Assembly (NCBI RefSeq): GCF_024464185.1
Contig: NZ_JANHAU010000007.1
Span: 154,146 to 218,145 of the forward strand
Reading direction: 5' to 3'
Length of the DNA: 64,000 nucleotides
From: Haloarchaeobius salinus
GTDB taxonomy: Archaea > Halobacteriota > Halobacteria > Halobacteriales > Natrialbaceae
How positions within the stretch are numbered: the first letter of the stretch is position 1; every line of letters starts with the position of its first letter. Below, in pieces: positions 43,296 to 52,274 of the stretch. The position numbers and the translations under genes are program-made. The notes below the pieces were generated by a model, which worked only from the letters and a program-made list of their open reading frames with translations, was not told the origin of the DNA and did no database searches.

Positions 43296-43568
43296 TTAAT
43301 AAACAGATACACCACTGTCCAGTTAACCACCTTCGCTGTCATTTGGCAGTCAAGAGATTGACACGAGAATTGAACTTATAGTGATAAACAATCAATGCTC
43401 AAAACCCAGTCAGAGACCCGTGCTCTCGGTTACAGTCGGTTCTACGTGCCGAGTGATCTCGTAAGCGAAGGTGGCAGGCAGGATAGGTATCACTGCCGAT
43501 GACGCCTGTAGGGAACGGCGGCTCACCCCGGTGAGAGCGTCGGCTGTATGACCGTTTCGAACGCGACG

Positions 43569-44558
43569 CTACGCGAACTCGGAAACGACTTCGTCGAGGA
43601 ACAGCTCAAGCGATGTCTCGGCAGCATCGTCGGCAAGTCCGGGCCACTGAGTTCGCACAAGGAGGTGGTCGGTCCCGAACCGCTCGCGGTAGGTCTCGAG
43701 GTCGGCGATCACCTCGTCGGGGGTCCCGACGAGGAACCGGCCCTCGTGATAGGCTTCGAATCGCTCCTCGACGGAGTTGTCATCGTGTTGTCCGGATTCT
43801 TGATGCCAGCTCGAATAGCTATCGTACTTCCCAACGAGAGACTCCCTCGCACGCTCAACCGCGCGCTCATGGTCGCGGTCGATGAAGACTTCACGCCAGA
43901 GAGGACGCGTCGACGGTTCATCGTCGAATGCCTCTTCGTAGACCGCGTAACACTGTTCGAGATCATCGACCGTGTAGCTCGGAGCCGGCAACCAGGCGTC
44001 ACCCAGTTGGGCAGCGCGTTTGAGAGATGCCCGACTCTTCCCGCCGAGCCAGATCGGGGGACCCCCGTCCTGGAGGGGTTTGGGGTTCACTGTAACTGAC
44101 TCGAACGAAAACTCTTCGCCATCGTAGGCACTGTCGTCCTCGGACCAGCACTGCTCCAAGAGGTCGAGGGTTTCGAGTAACCTTGGGACGCGCCGTGACC
44201 TGTCGACTCCGAGCACGTCGAACTCCTGTTTGCGATAGCCGAGTCCGAGCCCTAGGATCGTTCGGCCGTCACTCTGCACGTCGAGATTCGCAACCCGTTC
44301 GGCGAGTCGAACCGGATTATAAAGGGGTGCGAGACAGACTGACGTTCCGAGAGTGACCCGCTCTGTGATGCTCGCGAGAAACGAGAGAGTCTGGAAGTTG
44401 TCGAAGTATAGATTATCGACGAAGTGGTGTTCGCCCACCCACAGCGAGTCCAGCCCCCCGGTGTCAGCGAGCTCCGCCTGTCGTTCGATTGTCTCCCAAG
44501 CAGCTGAGGCGTCGTGACTCGCGCCCCGCTCCGTCGGGAGGACGAGGCCGAATTGCAT
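43569..44558 (-). CDS. LLM-class flavin-dependent oxidoreductase
   Basis: 329 residues from the ATG at 44558 (MQFGLVLPTERG). Landmarks: GLDSLWVGEHHFVDN, LGTSVCLAPLYNPVRLAERV, DGRTILGLGLGYRKQEFDVLG and PPIWLGGKS. These are luciferase-like monooxygenases or F420-dependent reductases; in haloarchaea F420 is common. Upstream in-frame codons to 44792 lack coding character. Confidence 0.92.
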   Translation of the reverse strand: MQFGLVLPTERGASHDASAAWETIERQAELADTGGLDSLWVGEHHFVDNLYFDNFQTLSFLASITERVTLGTSVCLAPLYNPVRLAERVANLDVQSDGRTILGLGLGYRKQEFDVLGVDRSRRVPRLLETLDLLEQCWSEDDSAYDGEEFSFESVTVNPKPLQDGGPPIWLGGKSRASLKRAAQLGDAWLPAPSYTVDDLEQCYAVYEEAFDDEPSTRPLWREVFIDRDHERAVERARESLVGKYDSYSSWHQESGQHDDNSVEERFEAYHEGRFLVGTPDEVIADLETYRERFGTDHLLVRTQWPGLADDAAETSLELFLDEVVSEFA

Positions 44559-44798
44559 ATCTCTACGTGTGGTTGAGGCGACGTATAGCTCTTCCCCTGG
44601 GTATACCTTATTGGCTAATTGAATTCTTCTTCCAGTATCTCTCTTCGAGCCAACTCTCCGGTCTTGTCTGAATTGATTCTGTCCCCAGAATGGACCGTTG
44701 TAGTCAGCGCGCGACGGAAAATAGCTCATCGTGTGAATTTTTAAATTAACTGAGCTTCGGTGCCCTACGGAGGGGCGTACGCCAATCGACAAACGTAT

Positions 44799-46199
44799 CT
44801 AGTCGCTCATTTTGGAAAGTTGGTCCAGAACATGTACCGTGGTCTTGACCCCGTTCTCGAAACATCGTACTGAGAGGTTTTCGTCTGGACTGTGGTTATT
44901 CTCGTCGCTGTTAGCGTAGGGGACGATGAAACATGGGAGATCAAGCGCCCGAGCGAACACGTCATCAGGACCAGAGGCACCAAGAGAGGGCTTGAGAATC
45001 GGTTCTACGCCCCATCCCAACTGAACACCACGGAGGATAGGCTCGGTGAACTCCGAATCCACTGGAGTCTGGTGAGCGGCGGTAGAGCTGAGTCTCGAAA
45101 CATCGACTGTAACGGCGTTCGAGCAATGCTCGTTGACGTGGTCAGTGAACTGCTGGAAGATCGTGTCGGGATCCTGATTCGGAACGAGTCGCATATCGAT
45201 TTTTATCTGCGCCGTCGAAGGAATGATAGTCTTCTTTCCCTCCCCGCCATAGCCGCTCGTCAGTCCCGCAACGTTCAGCGTTGGATGGTACATCAGTTTT
45301 TCCCAGTAGGATTCGCCCGGACCAGCTGCAAATTTTCGAATACCGAGGTCTTGCTTTACTGCCTCGGAATCAAAGGGGATTTCGTTGAGGCGCCCACGAT
45401 CAGCCATGGTCACGTCACGTACATCCGCGTAAAACCCGTCGATATTGACCCAACCATTAGTGTCTCTCATCGATGAGAGTAGGTGGACGGCTTCCCATGC
45501 GGGGTTCGGGACCGGCCCCCCGAAGTTACCGGAGTGGAGGTCACGATCCGGTCCACGGATATCGACTTGGAGGTAAACCATTCCTCGGGACCCGAGAAAT
45601 ACGTGCGGCCGATTGGACGGGTCGATTGGCCCATCAGCCATGTAAAATACGTCCGCAGCCAAGAGATCACTGGCTTGCTGGACGACCTGTTCGATGTTCG
45701 GGCTACCGCTTTCCTCTTCACCCTCGAGGAGAAGCGTGACATTGACAGGTGGTGTCCCGGTCTCAAGATACGCGAGAATGGCACAGAGATGGGTAAACCA
45801 CTGTCCTTTGTTGTCCCCAGCTCCTCGAGCGTAGATTCGAGGCTTCCCATCCGGACCCTCTCTGAGCACTGGTTCGAACGGTGGCGTTGTCCATTCATCA
45901 GCCGACGCTGGCTGGACATCGTAGTGACCATACATTAGAATGGTAGGTCGAGACAGGCTACTCGTTTCGTCGGGGTGCCAGTGGGCGATGATAGACGGAT
46001 GTCCGTCTGTCTCGATGATGTGTGAGGAGGTGCAACCATACTGGGAAAGAACGTCAGTGATGAGCCTGAGACACGCATCGATTCCAGTATCTGTCGTGCT
46101 AATCGATGGCTGGGACAGCAATTCGAATAGATCATCGAGGAAGCGGTCACGGTTCGCAGTGACGAATTCGAGAGCTCGTTCTAGTTGAGTGTCTTCCAT
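44799..46199 (-). CDS. M20 family metallopeptidase (dipeptidase-like)
   Basis: 466 residues. Zinc ligands and catalytic residues: YGHYDVQPAS, RGAGDNKGQW, EGEEESGS, YMADGP and the final histidine in ENNHSPDENL. Both catalytic and lid dimerisation domains (LTSGYGGEGKKTIIPSTA) are present. It should hydrolyse dipeptides or N-acyl amino acids delivered by the importer. Acts in the cytoplasm; no signal peptide. Confidence 0.93.
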   Translation of the reverse strand: MEDTQLERALEFVTANRDRFLDDLFELLSQPSISTTDTGIDACLRLITDVLSQYGCTSSHIIETDGHPSIIAHWHPDETSSLSRPTILMYGHYDVQPASADEWTTPPFEPVLREGPDGKPRIYARGAGDNKGQWFTHLCAILAYLETGTPPVNVTLLLEGEEESGSPNIEQVVQQASDLLAADVFYMADGPIDPSNRPHVFLGSRGMVYLQVDIRGPDRDLHSGNFGGPVPNPAWEAVHLLSSMRDTNGWVNIDGFYADVRDVTMADRGRLNEIPFDSEAVKQDLGIRKFAAGPGESYWEKLMYHPTLNVAGLTSGYGGEGKKTIIPSTAQIKIDMRLVPNQDPDTIFQQFTDHVNEHCSNAVTVDVSRLSSTAAHQTPVDSEFTEPILRGVQLGWGVEPILKPSLGASGPDDVFARALDLPCFIVPYANSDENNHSPDENLSVRCFENGVKTTVHVLDQLSKMSD

Positions 46200-46360
46200 A
46201 CTGAGGCTGTATCAGCCCAGTGTCTTAGAAGTATTTCCTGACCGCCGGATCGTGTCCAGATTAACTGATTCCATGAGAAGGTGAATGGTTTAGCCACTGG
46301 TCAGTAGTTTCTGCACTGCAGGAACAAAATAGTTCTAGAAACCGTTAGTACTGTCTTCCT

Positions 46361-46639
46361 CTATAGAATATAATATTTATAGCTGGTTCGGTTCACGTGT
46401 TTCTCGTAGTGGAAATAGAGGTCGTGACGGTTACAGACGTCTTTCAGCGGCGTGGAGCCGTCGTATTTCTTGAGTAGTCCCGTGAAGAACGCGTAGGAGT
46501 GCATGTTTGTCCTGACCGACTCAAGTTTCGTATACAGTAATTCGTTGGTTTTTGGATCCGGTGATTGCTCGTCCTCGGGCGGTTCGTTCTGTCTTGTGAA
46601 CCCAGTTGTGAACAGTGGGCTTGACGCGGCCAACACCAA
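46361..46639 (-). CDS. Hypothetical protein, probably a C-terminal gene fragment
   Basis: 92 residues ending MHSYAFFTGLLKKYDGSTPL and DVCNRHDLYFHYEKHVNRTS. The composition is protein-like but AT-rich and I do not recognise the family. No promoter is evident; it may be the tail of a lost gene. Confidence 0.35.
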   Translation of the reverse strand: MVLAASSPLFTTGFTRQNEPPEDEQSPDPKTNELLYTKLESVRTNMHSYAFFTGLLKKYDGSTPLKDVCNRHDLYFHYEKHVNRTSYKYYIL

Positions 46640-47513
46640 TTAGTACGAAAATAAAAAAGTATTTGAAAACGAGAGGAATTAAAATATGGACAAATAGAGG
46701 TCCTATAAACAGCTTTAGTGTTTTCTCCGCTTCACAAAACCGAACTCAATCTCATCTAAAGAGTCGTTGAGGCTGATATTTTTTGGTATTGTGACTTGAA
46801 ATCCGCTCCGCCTCGCCCTTTAATCCTTATTTGAACACTGCCGCTGAGACAGTTCGGCATGTGACGGATTGCATTTCACTTCGGATTCACTCGGTATTAT
46901 GCGACCGGTTGTGCAGTCCTATCGGGGTGTGGCTACTTCGCATAGGCCATGGTATCGAAGGCACCAGTGATATTGTTTGAACGTAAGTAAGTCAAGATGG
47001 ACAGATAGGGGGTCTGTCCGGTTGAAGCAACCCAGACCCATTTCCAACCACAGTCGTCACCTTGGGTTGCTCCACCTTCTACTCGCGAACAGTTCCAATC
47101 TTACCGGTGGCCCTGAAGATCACGGCTTGCTTTCTCGATAGCGTCTCGTCGATACGCTTTGTCACCGTCAGTTCGGATTCGCATGGTCGTCTCGTACACA
47201 CGACCCCCAGAATCCAAGTTTTTTTTCGAGTGACTGGAACCCCTATATCGGCGTGAATCGCCCGGTTCTTGTCGCCCAGTCGAACGGAGTGGCGGGTCGA
47301 GGCGACGATGGTCGGGGCTGTGTACACACGGCGATCTCCAGTTCGTGTGCATATTCGGGGAACCGGATTTGTCGAAGTGTGACTCTAGGAAGTCAGACTT
47401 AGAAGGGGGGTTGGGTTCCTTTGCAGTAAACCTAGGTAGTATCCTCATCAATTAACCGGACTGTGGTATGTCATCGCCCTAACTTTTAATATCAATGTAA
47501 TCGGTTCAACAAT
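46640..47513. other. Long AT-richer intergenic region
   Basis: No gene supportable over nearly 0.9 kb. It contains GGTTGAAGCAACCC near 47023 with GGGTTGCTCCACC near 47073, a possible decayed IS end, and one copy of a 38-bp motif (47221-47258) that recurs at 58493. Confidence 0.5.
47221..47258 (+). repeat. 38-bp dispersed motif, copy 1
   Basis: TTTTTTCGAG-N2-ACTGGAACCCC-TATATCGGCGTGAAT; 34 of 38 positions match the copy at 58493-58530. The copy at 58493 has an AGGGG-CTGGA-ACCCCT dyad that is weakened here. Function unknown. Confidence 0.6.
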
Positions 47514-49394
47514 ATGGCTAGAGAACACGACACACCAACGTGTCATCGACGTCGTCTGCTCCTCGGTGCCGCGGGACTCTCTGCTCTTGCGGGATGTAGC
47601 AGAACAAATAATGAAAGCCCAGGTACCAAAACCACAGGACCAAATGAAACTTCTAACACGAACAATAATCGGGGTGGAAATGCCGAACGATCATCTTCAG
47701 ACTCCGGGGCAGAGTTCGAGATCAATGATCCGAGCGTCAATGTGGACCGACCTGATATCGCCGAATCAATTCTAGTTGGAGAACCCGTTGAAATACAGTT
47801 CGAAATCACGAACAACGGCGATGAGGCTGGTTCTGAGTCTGTACAGTTGCTTGTAGACGAGCTAGTACAAGCGACAAGGGACGTCGAATTAGAACCCAGT
47901 GAAAGTGTGGAAATCTCTTTCACCTACGAATTCGACCAAGAAGGCGACAGAGAATTATCAATAAACCACGTGCCAGTTGGGCAGGTCACGGTTGTCGAAT
48001 CGTTGGATCATGGTCGACTCGTTGGGGCACAGTACTATTCGTGGTACTACGGTGATGAAGGGTGGGCCGGACAAAACAATCCCGTCGAAAATGAAGGCTG
48101 GCTCTCGGATATAGCCCATTCGCCGTTGTTAGGTGCCTATGACTCTCGAGACGTCGAAATTATTAATCAACATATGAAATGGTCTTTGGAGCACGGCATC
48201 AACTGGTGGCGGCTCAACAATGGTGCACCTGATACTCGAATCGACCGAATTATAAGAAACGTTGTGTTTGACGCGGATTTGGCAGATCAGATGAACTTCA
48301 CGATCCTTTTTGGATTCGCACCTAGCCAACAAAATGAAAATGGGAAATATGACTTTAATGATCCCGAAATTCGCAGCAATTTGGTTTCCCGTTTTCAGCA
48401 CTGGGAAGATACCAAGGTTGGCCACGACAGCTATTTGCATATCGACAACCGTCCAACGATGTATTTCTGGGATGCGAATATTTATACTGGTGATATTTCT
48501 GGAGCGTTTGCCGAAGCAAAGGCGGCAGTCGATGTCGACCCATATATCATGTCCGGCGTGAGTTATACTAGGCAACCGGCGATACAGCGACATCAGATTG
48601 AGCCATTTGACGCAGTACTCGATTACAATTCTATATCCACGGATGAGGAGTACATGGAGCGGTTCCACGAACTTACAGTAGCAAACCAACGCCGGTGGGC
48701 GATGGCAGCAGATGCGCTTGATATAGATTTTATTCCGTCGATATCTCCTGGACGAGATGCTAGTGTTTCTCAAGGAAATAATTCTCGCGTTCCGCCAGTA
48801 GAGCGAGACTTAGGTTCGTTCGAAAACCAGTGTACCACACTGCGAAAATTCGGGGCTCGAGGTATGGCAATGGTAACCTCGTTTAATGAGTGGATGGAAA
48901 ACACACAAATAGAACCGAGTGAAGAGGACGGCAAGGCGTACCTGAATTCCGTCACTGATAATTTAGCAGAACCCGACTGGGGAGAACCAGAGTTTTCCTA
49001 TCAATCAATCTTAATAACATTTGATCGCGCAATCTCACTAGAAGACGGCCAACCAAGGTCCTTCCTCACCAGTGAGATACACCTCCAATCAGACACTGGG
49101 GAATTCATTGAAGATGTGGGTTCTCTTGACGAGGAGCTCGTTTATTTGAGTGGGTGCAACGGAAGAACTGAACGAGAAGGGGTCATGCTACGCTTCTTCG
49201 GGCCCCGCCGTGGAGAACAAGCTCAAACGACGCTACTCACTGAGTTTGACGAGGAGATTGAGGGAATGGTCCTTCGGGGGATTCCATTTGAAGATGGCAT
49301 TGAGGTCTCTGTATCGATAGATGGCGATGAATTAGGATCAACAACTCTACATGGCGGCTTTGGACAGGGTATTCAAAACTACAGGATTTCTTAA
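47514..49394 (+). CDS. Secreted GH99/GH71-like glycosidase lipoprotein
   Basis: 626 residues. A Tat signal (HRRRLLLGAAGLSALAGC, lipobox cysteine 28) and a Ser/Asn-rich linker precede a CARDB-like beta domain (about 75-165). The main domain begins VGAQYYSWYYGDEGW and includes SPLLGAYDSRDVEIINQHMK, HGINWWRLNNG and VTSFNEWMENTQIEP, the pattern of GH99-type or WbsX-like proteins acting on alpha-linked polysaccharide. A C-terminal beta domain of about 110 residues follows. Codon use is AT-rich, unlike most of the window, suggesting separate acquisition. Probably degrades or edits extracellular glycans. Confidence 0.82.
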   Translation: MAREHDTPTCHRRRLLLGAAGLSALAGCSRTNNESPGTKTTGPNETSNTNNNRGGNAERSSSDSGAEFEINDPSVNVDRPDIAESILVGEPVEIQFEITNNGDEAGSESVQLLVDELVQATRDVELEPSESVEISFTYEFDQEGDRELSINHVPVGQVTVVESLDHGRLVGAQYYSWYYGDEGWAGQNNPVENEGWLSDIAHSPLLGAYDSRDVEIINQHMKWSLEHGINWWRLNNGAPDTRIDRIIRNVVFDADLADQMNFTILFGFAPSQQNENGKYDFNDPEIRSNLVSRFQHWEDTKVGHDSYLHIDNRPTMYFWDANIYTGDISGAFAEAKAAVDVDPYIMSGVSYTRQPAIQRHQIEPFDAVLDYNSISTDEEYMERFHELTVANQRRWAMAADALDIDFIPSISPGRDASVSQGNNSRVPPVERDLGSFENQCTTLRKFGARGMAMVTSFNEWMENTQIEPSEEDGKAYLNSVTDNLAEPDWGEPEFSYQSILITFDRAISLEDGQPRSFLTSEIHLQSDTGEFIEDVGSLDEELVYLSGCNGRTEREGVMLRFFGPRRGEQAQTTLLTEFDEEIEGMVLRGIPFEDGIEVSVSIDGDELGSTTLHGGFGQGIQNYRIS

Positions 49395-49816
49395 ATGTCG
49401 GATACAGTAGCGATAACTGTGTCCTCCGGTTTTATATCTCATTTTGAGTGGGTCAAAGTCCTACATACCAGTTATGCTAGTAATAGAGTTGTTGAACGAC
49501 TTGAACTTCTATGAGATTGTATCGTGTTTGACCTCAATATTTATTCCCACTCACAATCGCTCCAACCCCACCGTTTCGAGTGTTTCATCTGGAACCGGCG
49601 GTGCGGAGGTGGGGCGGGGGCTGGGTAGTTTTTCTGCTTTGTGCCCTTGGGCACACTCTCAAAAGGCATCTCTTCCTCTAGTATTCGAGGCTGTGGCTGC
49701 GCGCGCAGCAGAGCGAGCACGGAGCGGAGGGTGGGGAGGGTGGGGAGGTGGCTGGTGGGTGGTGGCCTCAAGCAAATCGAGTGAGAGGATAGAATCCAAC
49801 GGGAAATCCGGCCGTG
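49395..49816. other. Non-coding region with strong G-rich strand bias
   Basis: No gene seen. From 49600 to 49780 the plus strand is unusually G-rich (repeated GGGTGGGGAGG units), with a stem CTTTGTGCCC-TT-GGGCACAC nearby. Open frames here are low-complexity and not believed. Confidence 0.5.
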
Positions 49817-50308
49817 TTAGTAGTGGACGTCGGCGGGCACGATCCACATCGGTTCGGAGGAATTCAGGACTCGGTCGAGATGTGACCGGTGTCGGATGCC
49901 GTCACCGTATTGGGCGTAGAGGTGCAGCGACGGGCCACGGAATGCGCCGAGATTATGGCAGGCGTGCCGGACGAGCTCGGCATCGTGCATCACGGCTTCG
50001 ACGCTGAGCTCCTCGAGCCCTTTCCGGACCTTTTCGAGGTTGCGTTCGAACTCCGTGACGGTCGCATCCCACCCGCGCTTGAGCAAGCGTGCACCCTCGT
50101 GAGAGTCGACGCGAGCAGCGACCGGCTGCTCACCCCAGCGGGCTTTCCCGGCGACCGCTGCGCCCTCGTCGTCGAACGTGACGTAGTAATCGAACACGGG
50201 CCGTTCGTCGACCCGCGCGCCGACGAGTCGGTCGAACGTCACCGTCGCCTGTTCAAGAGCTTCTTCTTCGGACTCTGCATCGACGAGCGCGTAGATTATC
50301 TGGTGCAT
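49817..50308 (-). CDS. Conserved-looking haloarchaeal hypothetical protein
   Basis: 163 residues from the ATG at 50308. Begins MHQIIYALVDAESEEEALEQ, an alpha/beta start, with GRLVG-like FDRLVGARVDERPVFDYYVT and a helical second half (LLKRGWDATVTEFERNLEKV), ending in a histidine-rich tract (YGDGIRHRSHLDRV). I do not recognise a function. It lies just downstream of the SWIM and TFB genes on the same strand and could share their transcript. Confidence 0.8.
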   Translation of the reverse strand: MHQIIYALVDAESEEEALEQATVTFDRLVGARVDERPVFDYYVTFDDEGAAVAGKARWGEQPVAARVDSHEGARLLKRGWDATVTEFERNLEKVRKGLEELSVEAVMHDAELVRHACHNLGAFRGPSLHLYAQYGDGIRHRSHLDRVLNSSEPMWIVPADVHY

Positions 50309-50418
50309 GGAATCACACTCGCCAGCGCGTCGACGGGAGCTCGGCATCGTGCTGCTCCATCTCGCACGCTGGCACCCCGTTGCCAGCGCAATAAACTGGC
50401 TTGACGCAGAGCGATCAG

Positions 50419-50760
50419 TCAGGGAGCGTGTGACGACCGATTGCCCGGTTCAAACGTCGCTTTTCCATCACGGTAGCAGGGCCAACACGGGACTCCATCG
50501 GGGAGTTTGGCACACTCACACTCTTGGTCACCCTCCGTTCCAGTCTTCTCTGACATGCTGACGACGCTCCCACCGTCAGTCGCGACCGTCGCATCCACAG
50601 CCGCATTGAGGACTGCGCCACGAATCGCGACGGCGACGCGGTGCTTGCAGGCGTCGTCGTAGTGCTCGTCAGCCGGGCACGTGCAGGAGGTTGGGACGCC
50701 GTCGACGACACGGATCAGGTATCGGTGCTCGCTCGGATCGCTGTGGCTGCAGTTGGTCAC
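50419..50760 (-). CDS. SWIM zinc-finger protein with second cysteine cluster
   Basis: 113 residues from a GTG at 50760. The SWIM motif is SCTCPADEHYDDACKHRVAV (C-x-C...C-x-H); a second cluster is ECECAKLPDGVPCWPC. Family-like sequence continues upstream in frame (TNRVRKRAEYEAFEFQLAGD, to about 50840) but reaches a stop without ATG or GTG, so the annotated start is uncertain and the 5' end may be damaged. A stem-forming dyad at 50873-50902 resembles those before tfb and ardC. Confidence 0.8.
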   Translation of the reverse strand: MTNCSHSDPSEHRYLIRVVDGVPTSCTCPADEHYDDACKHRVAVAIRGAVLNAAVDATVATDGGSVVSMSEKTGTEGDQECECAKLPDGVPCWPCYRDGKATFEPGNRSSHAP

Positions 50761-50872
50761 GAGGACGGCGTCGCCGGCGAGCTGGAACTCGAAGGCTTCG
50801 TACTCGGCGCGTTTACGGACTCGGTTCGTGAACGACAGTCGTGACAGGGGATGATTCTCGATGGGAATTCTG

Positions 50873-50902
50873 TCTCACCTCACCCGTTCAGGTGAGCACA
50901 AA
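50873..50902 (-). promoter_or_regulatory. Upstream dyad, SWIM gene copy
   Basis: On the minus strand a TATA-like TTTGTG is followed by CTCACCT-GAACGGGTG-AGGTGAG. The arms pair and the middle keeps GGGTG, as in the dyads upstream of tfb and the ardC copies. Confidence 0.55.
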
Positions 50903-50905
50903 CGT

Positions 50906-51826
50906 TCAGTCGACGACCTCGTTGAGCGTCTGCCAGTGGTTGCGTACCGTGGCCGTCGAACAGCCCGCAACAGCAGCCACGTCTGCCTGTCCCAGCATCG
51001 TACCTTCGCCAGCTTTGTAGAGGCAGGCAGCTGCAAAGCCGGATGGCTGGACACCGACCGTCACTCCTGCTTCCTGTGCCTGACTGGCGAACGCCCGTGC
51101 CTCGTTACGAAGCCGGTCAGGGACACCGAGCTCTGAGGCGAACTGCGGAACGAACTCGCGAGGTGTAATCGGCTTCGCGGGCAATCCGAGCTCCGAATTG
51201 AGCGACTTGTAGCAGGCCTTCACCCGGGGCTGACACACCTGCGCGAGCGCTGCCACCTCATCGAGCGTTCGGGGAAGGCCGTTGCACCGGATGGCCGCGT
51301 AGACACAGGCCGCGGCGATGCCTTCGATGGATCTGCCTCGAAGCAGTGACTCGGACTGAGCCGTCCGGAACAGGGAACAGGCCTGGTCACGGAGCGAGTT
51401 GCCGAGGCTCAATGCCCCGACGATGCGCCGGATTTCGGTGAACCCGTGCATGAGGTTGCGGTCGGCTTTGGACTCGTACTGGCCACGGGAGTGTTCGCGA
51501 CGCATCCGCGCGAGCTGTCGGCGCTTCCGTCTGGAGAGCTGATTGCCCCGAGAGTCGGTTCCGTGCCCGATCGTGGTCGAGAGGCCGCGGTCGTGTCTGG
51601 CGACCGTGCGTGGTCCGCCAGTACGCCTGCGCTCGTCCTCGTCGTAGCCGCCCCACTCGGGCCCACGGTCGAGTCGCCGTTCGTCGACGACTAGCCCGCA
51701 GTCCTCACAGACTGATTCGTCCCCGCTCGGCGTGACGCGGCCGTCGCACTCCGGGCAGTGGTTGGTGGTCTTCTCAGTCGGTACGTCCTCGTCGAACGTC
51801 GTCGGATAGATGTCACTAACAGGCAT
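50906..51826 (-). CDS. tfb: Transcription initiation factor TFB
   Basis: 306 residues. Zinc ribbon with C24, C27, C40 and C43 (HCPECDGRV...CEDCGLVV), the B-finger region RGPEWGGYDEDERRR, and two cyclin repeats (ACSLFRTAQSESLLRGRSIE; ARAFASQAQEAGVTVGVQPS). Haloarchaea use multiple TFBs to direct gene sets; a plasmid TFB may set expression of replicon genes. The upstream 85 bp contains a C/G dyad and two direct TTAACCAAC motifs. Confidence 0.95.
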   Translation of the reverse strand: MPVSDIYPTTFDEDVPTEKTTNHCPECDGRVTPSGDESVCEDCGLVVDERRLDRGPEWGGYDEDERRRTGGPRTVARHDRGLSTTIGHGTDSRGNQLSRRKRRQLARMRREHSRGQYESKADRNLMHGFTEIRRIVGALSLGNSLRDQACSLFRTAQSESLLRGRSIEGIAAACVYAAIRCNGLPRTLDEVAALAQVCQPRVKACYKSLNSELGLPAKPITPREFVPQFASELGVPDRLRNEARAFASQAQEAGVTVGVQPSGFAAACLYKAGEGTMLGQADVAAVAGCSTATVRNHWQTLNEVVD

Positions 51827-51862
51827 CTGAATACGCTCCGAGGCGCTCGCCTGCTCGACGAA

Positions 51863-51887
51863 CCCCTCACCCGGCAGGGGTCAATAA
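51863..51887 (-). promoter_or_regulatory. Upstream dyad, tfb copy
   Basis: On the minus strand TTTATTGA is followed by CCCCT-GCCGGGTG-AGGGG, 37 bp before the tfb ATG. TTTATT could be the TATA box, placing the dyad over the transcription start. Confidence 0.6.
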
Positions 51888-51908
51888 ACCTCCGGGGGTG
51901 GTCTCACC

Positions 51909-51935
51909 TTAACCAACTCGGAGAAATTAACCAAC
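51909..51935. promoter_or_regulatory. Two direct TTAACCAAC motifs upstream of tfb
   Basis: TTAACCAAC at 51909-51917 and 51927-51935, 9 bp apart and in the same orientation. The 9-mer is the half site found as inverted pairs at 12380 and 16722. Confidence 0.6.
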
Positions 51936-51971
51936 ACACGGCTGCCGCTGTTCTGGCAGCACAACTCTTAG

Positions 51972-51990
51972 GTACTACACCACGTAGTAC
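51972..51990. promoter_or_regulatory. Perfect inverted repeat before vapB
   Basis: GTACTAC-ACCAC-GTAGTAC ends 5 bp before the vapB ATG. A typical position for an autoregulatory toxin-antitoxin operator. Confidence 0.7.
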
Positions 51991-51995
51991 TAGAC

Positions 51996-52274
51996 ATGAG
52001 TACCGAGAATGAGACCGAGAGCGAAACAACGCGAATCACCCGGAAGGGGCAAGTAACCATCCCGAAGGACCTCCGTGCCGAGTTCGGACTCGAGGAGGGA
52101 GATGAGGTCAGGTGGGAGAAAGCGGAGGATGGCATCAGGGTACGGAAAGCAACCCAATCGTCGGGCCGGGGAATGCTCGTCGACAACGATGTCTCCGAAG
52201 AAAAACGGGAGGAGATGGCCGAGGAGATGGAAGCCGAGATTCGGAAGAAGCGACGTGAGGAGTGGCAACCGTGA
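51996..52274 (+). CDS. vapB: AbrB-type VapB antitoxin
   Basis: 92 residues. AbrB core TRITRKGQVTIPKDLRAEFG-LEEGDEVRW at 12-45, then a charged helical tail (EEKREEMAEEMEAEIRKKRR) that would bind toxin. Its TGA overlaps the GTG of the next gene (GTGA), so the two are translationally coupled. Confidence 0.92.
   Translation: MSTENETESETTRITRKGQVTIPKDLRAEFGLEEGDEVRWEKAEDGIRVRKATQSSGRGMLVDNDVSEEKREEMAEEMEAEIRKKRREEWQP

Noticed and set aside
43522..43535. CTCACC-CC-GGTGAG palindrome considered as another copy of the tfb/ardC dyad
   Set aside because: It lacks the TATA-like sequence and GGGTG middle and is not upstream of a gene; a terminator is more likely.
47015..47045. GGTTGAAGC resembling the end of a haloarchaeal CRISPR repeat
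   Set aside because: Only a single occurrence with no spacer periodicity; more likely part of a decayed IS end.
49444..50007. A 187-codon plus-strand frame in the G-rich region
   Set aside because: Low-complexity Gly/Arg/Ser translation, overlaps the better-supported minus-strand gene.
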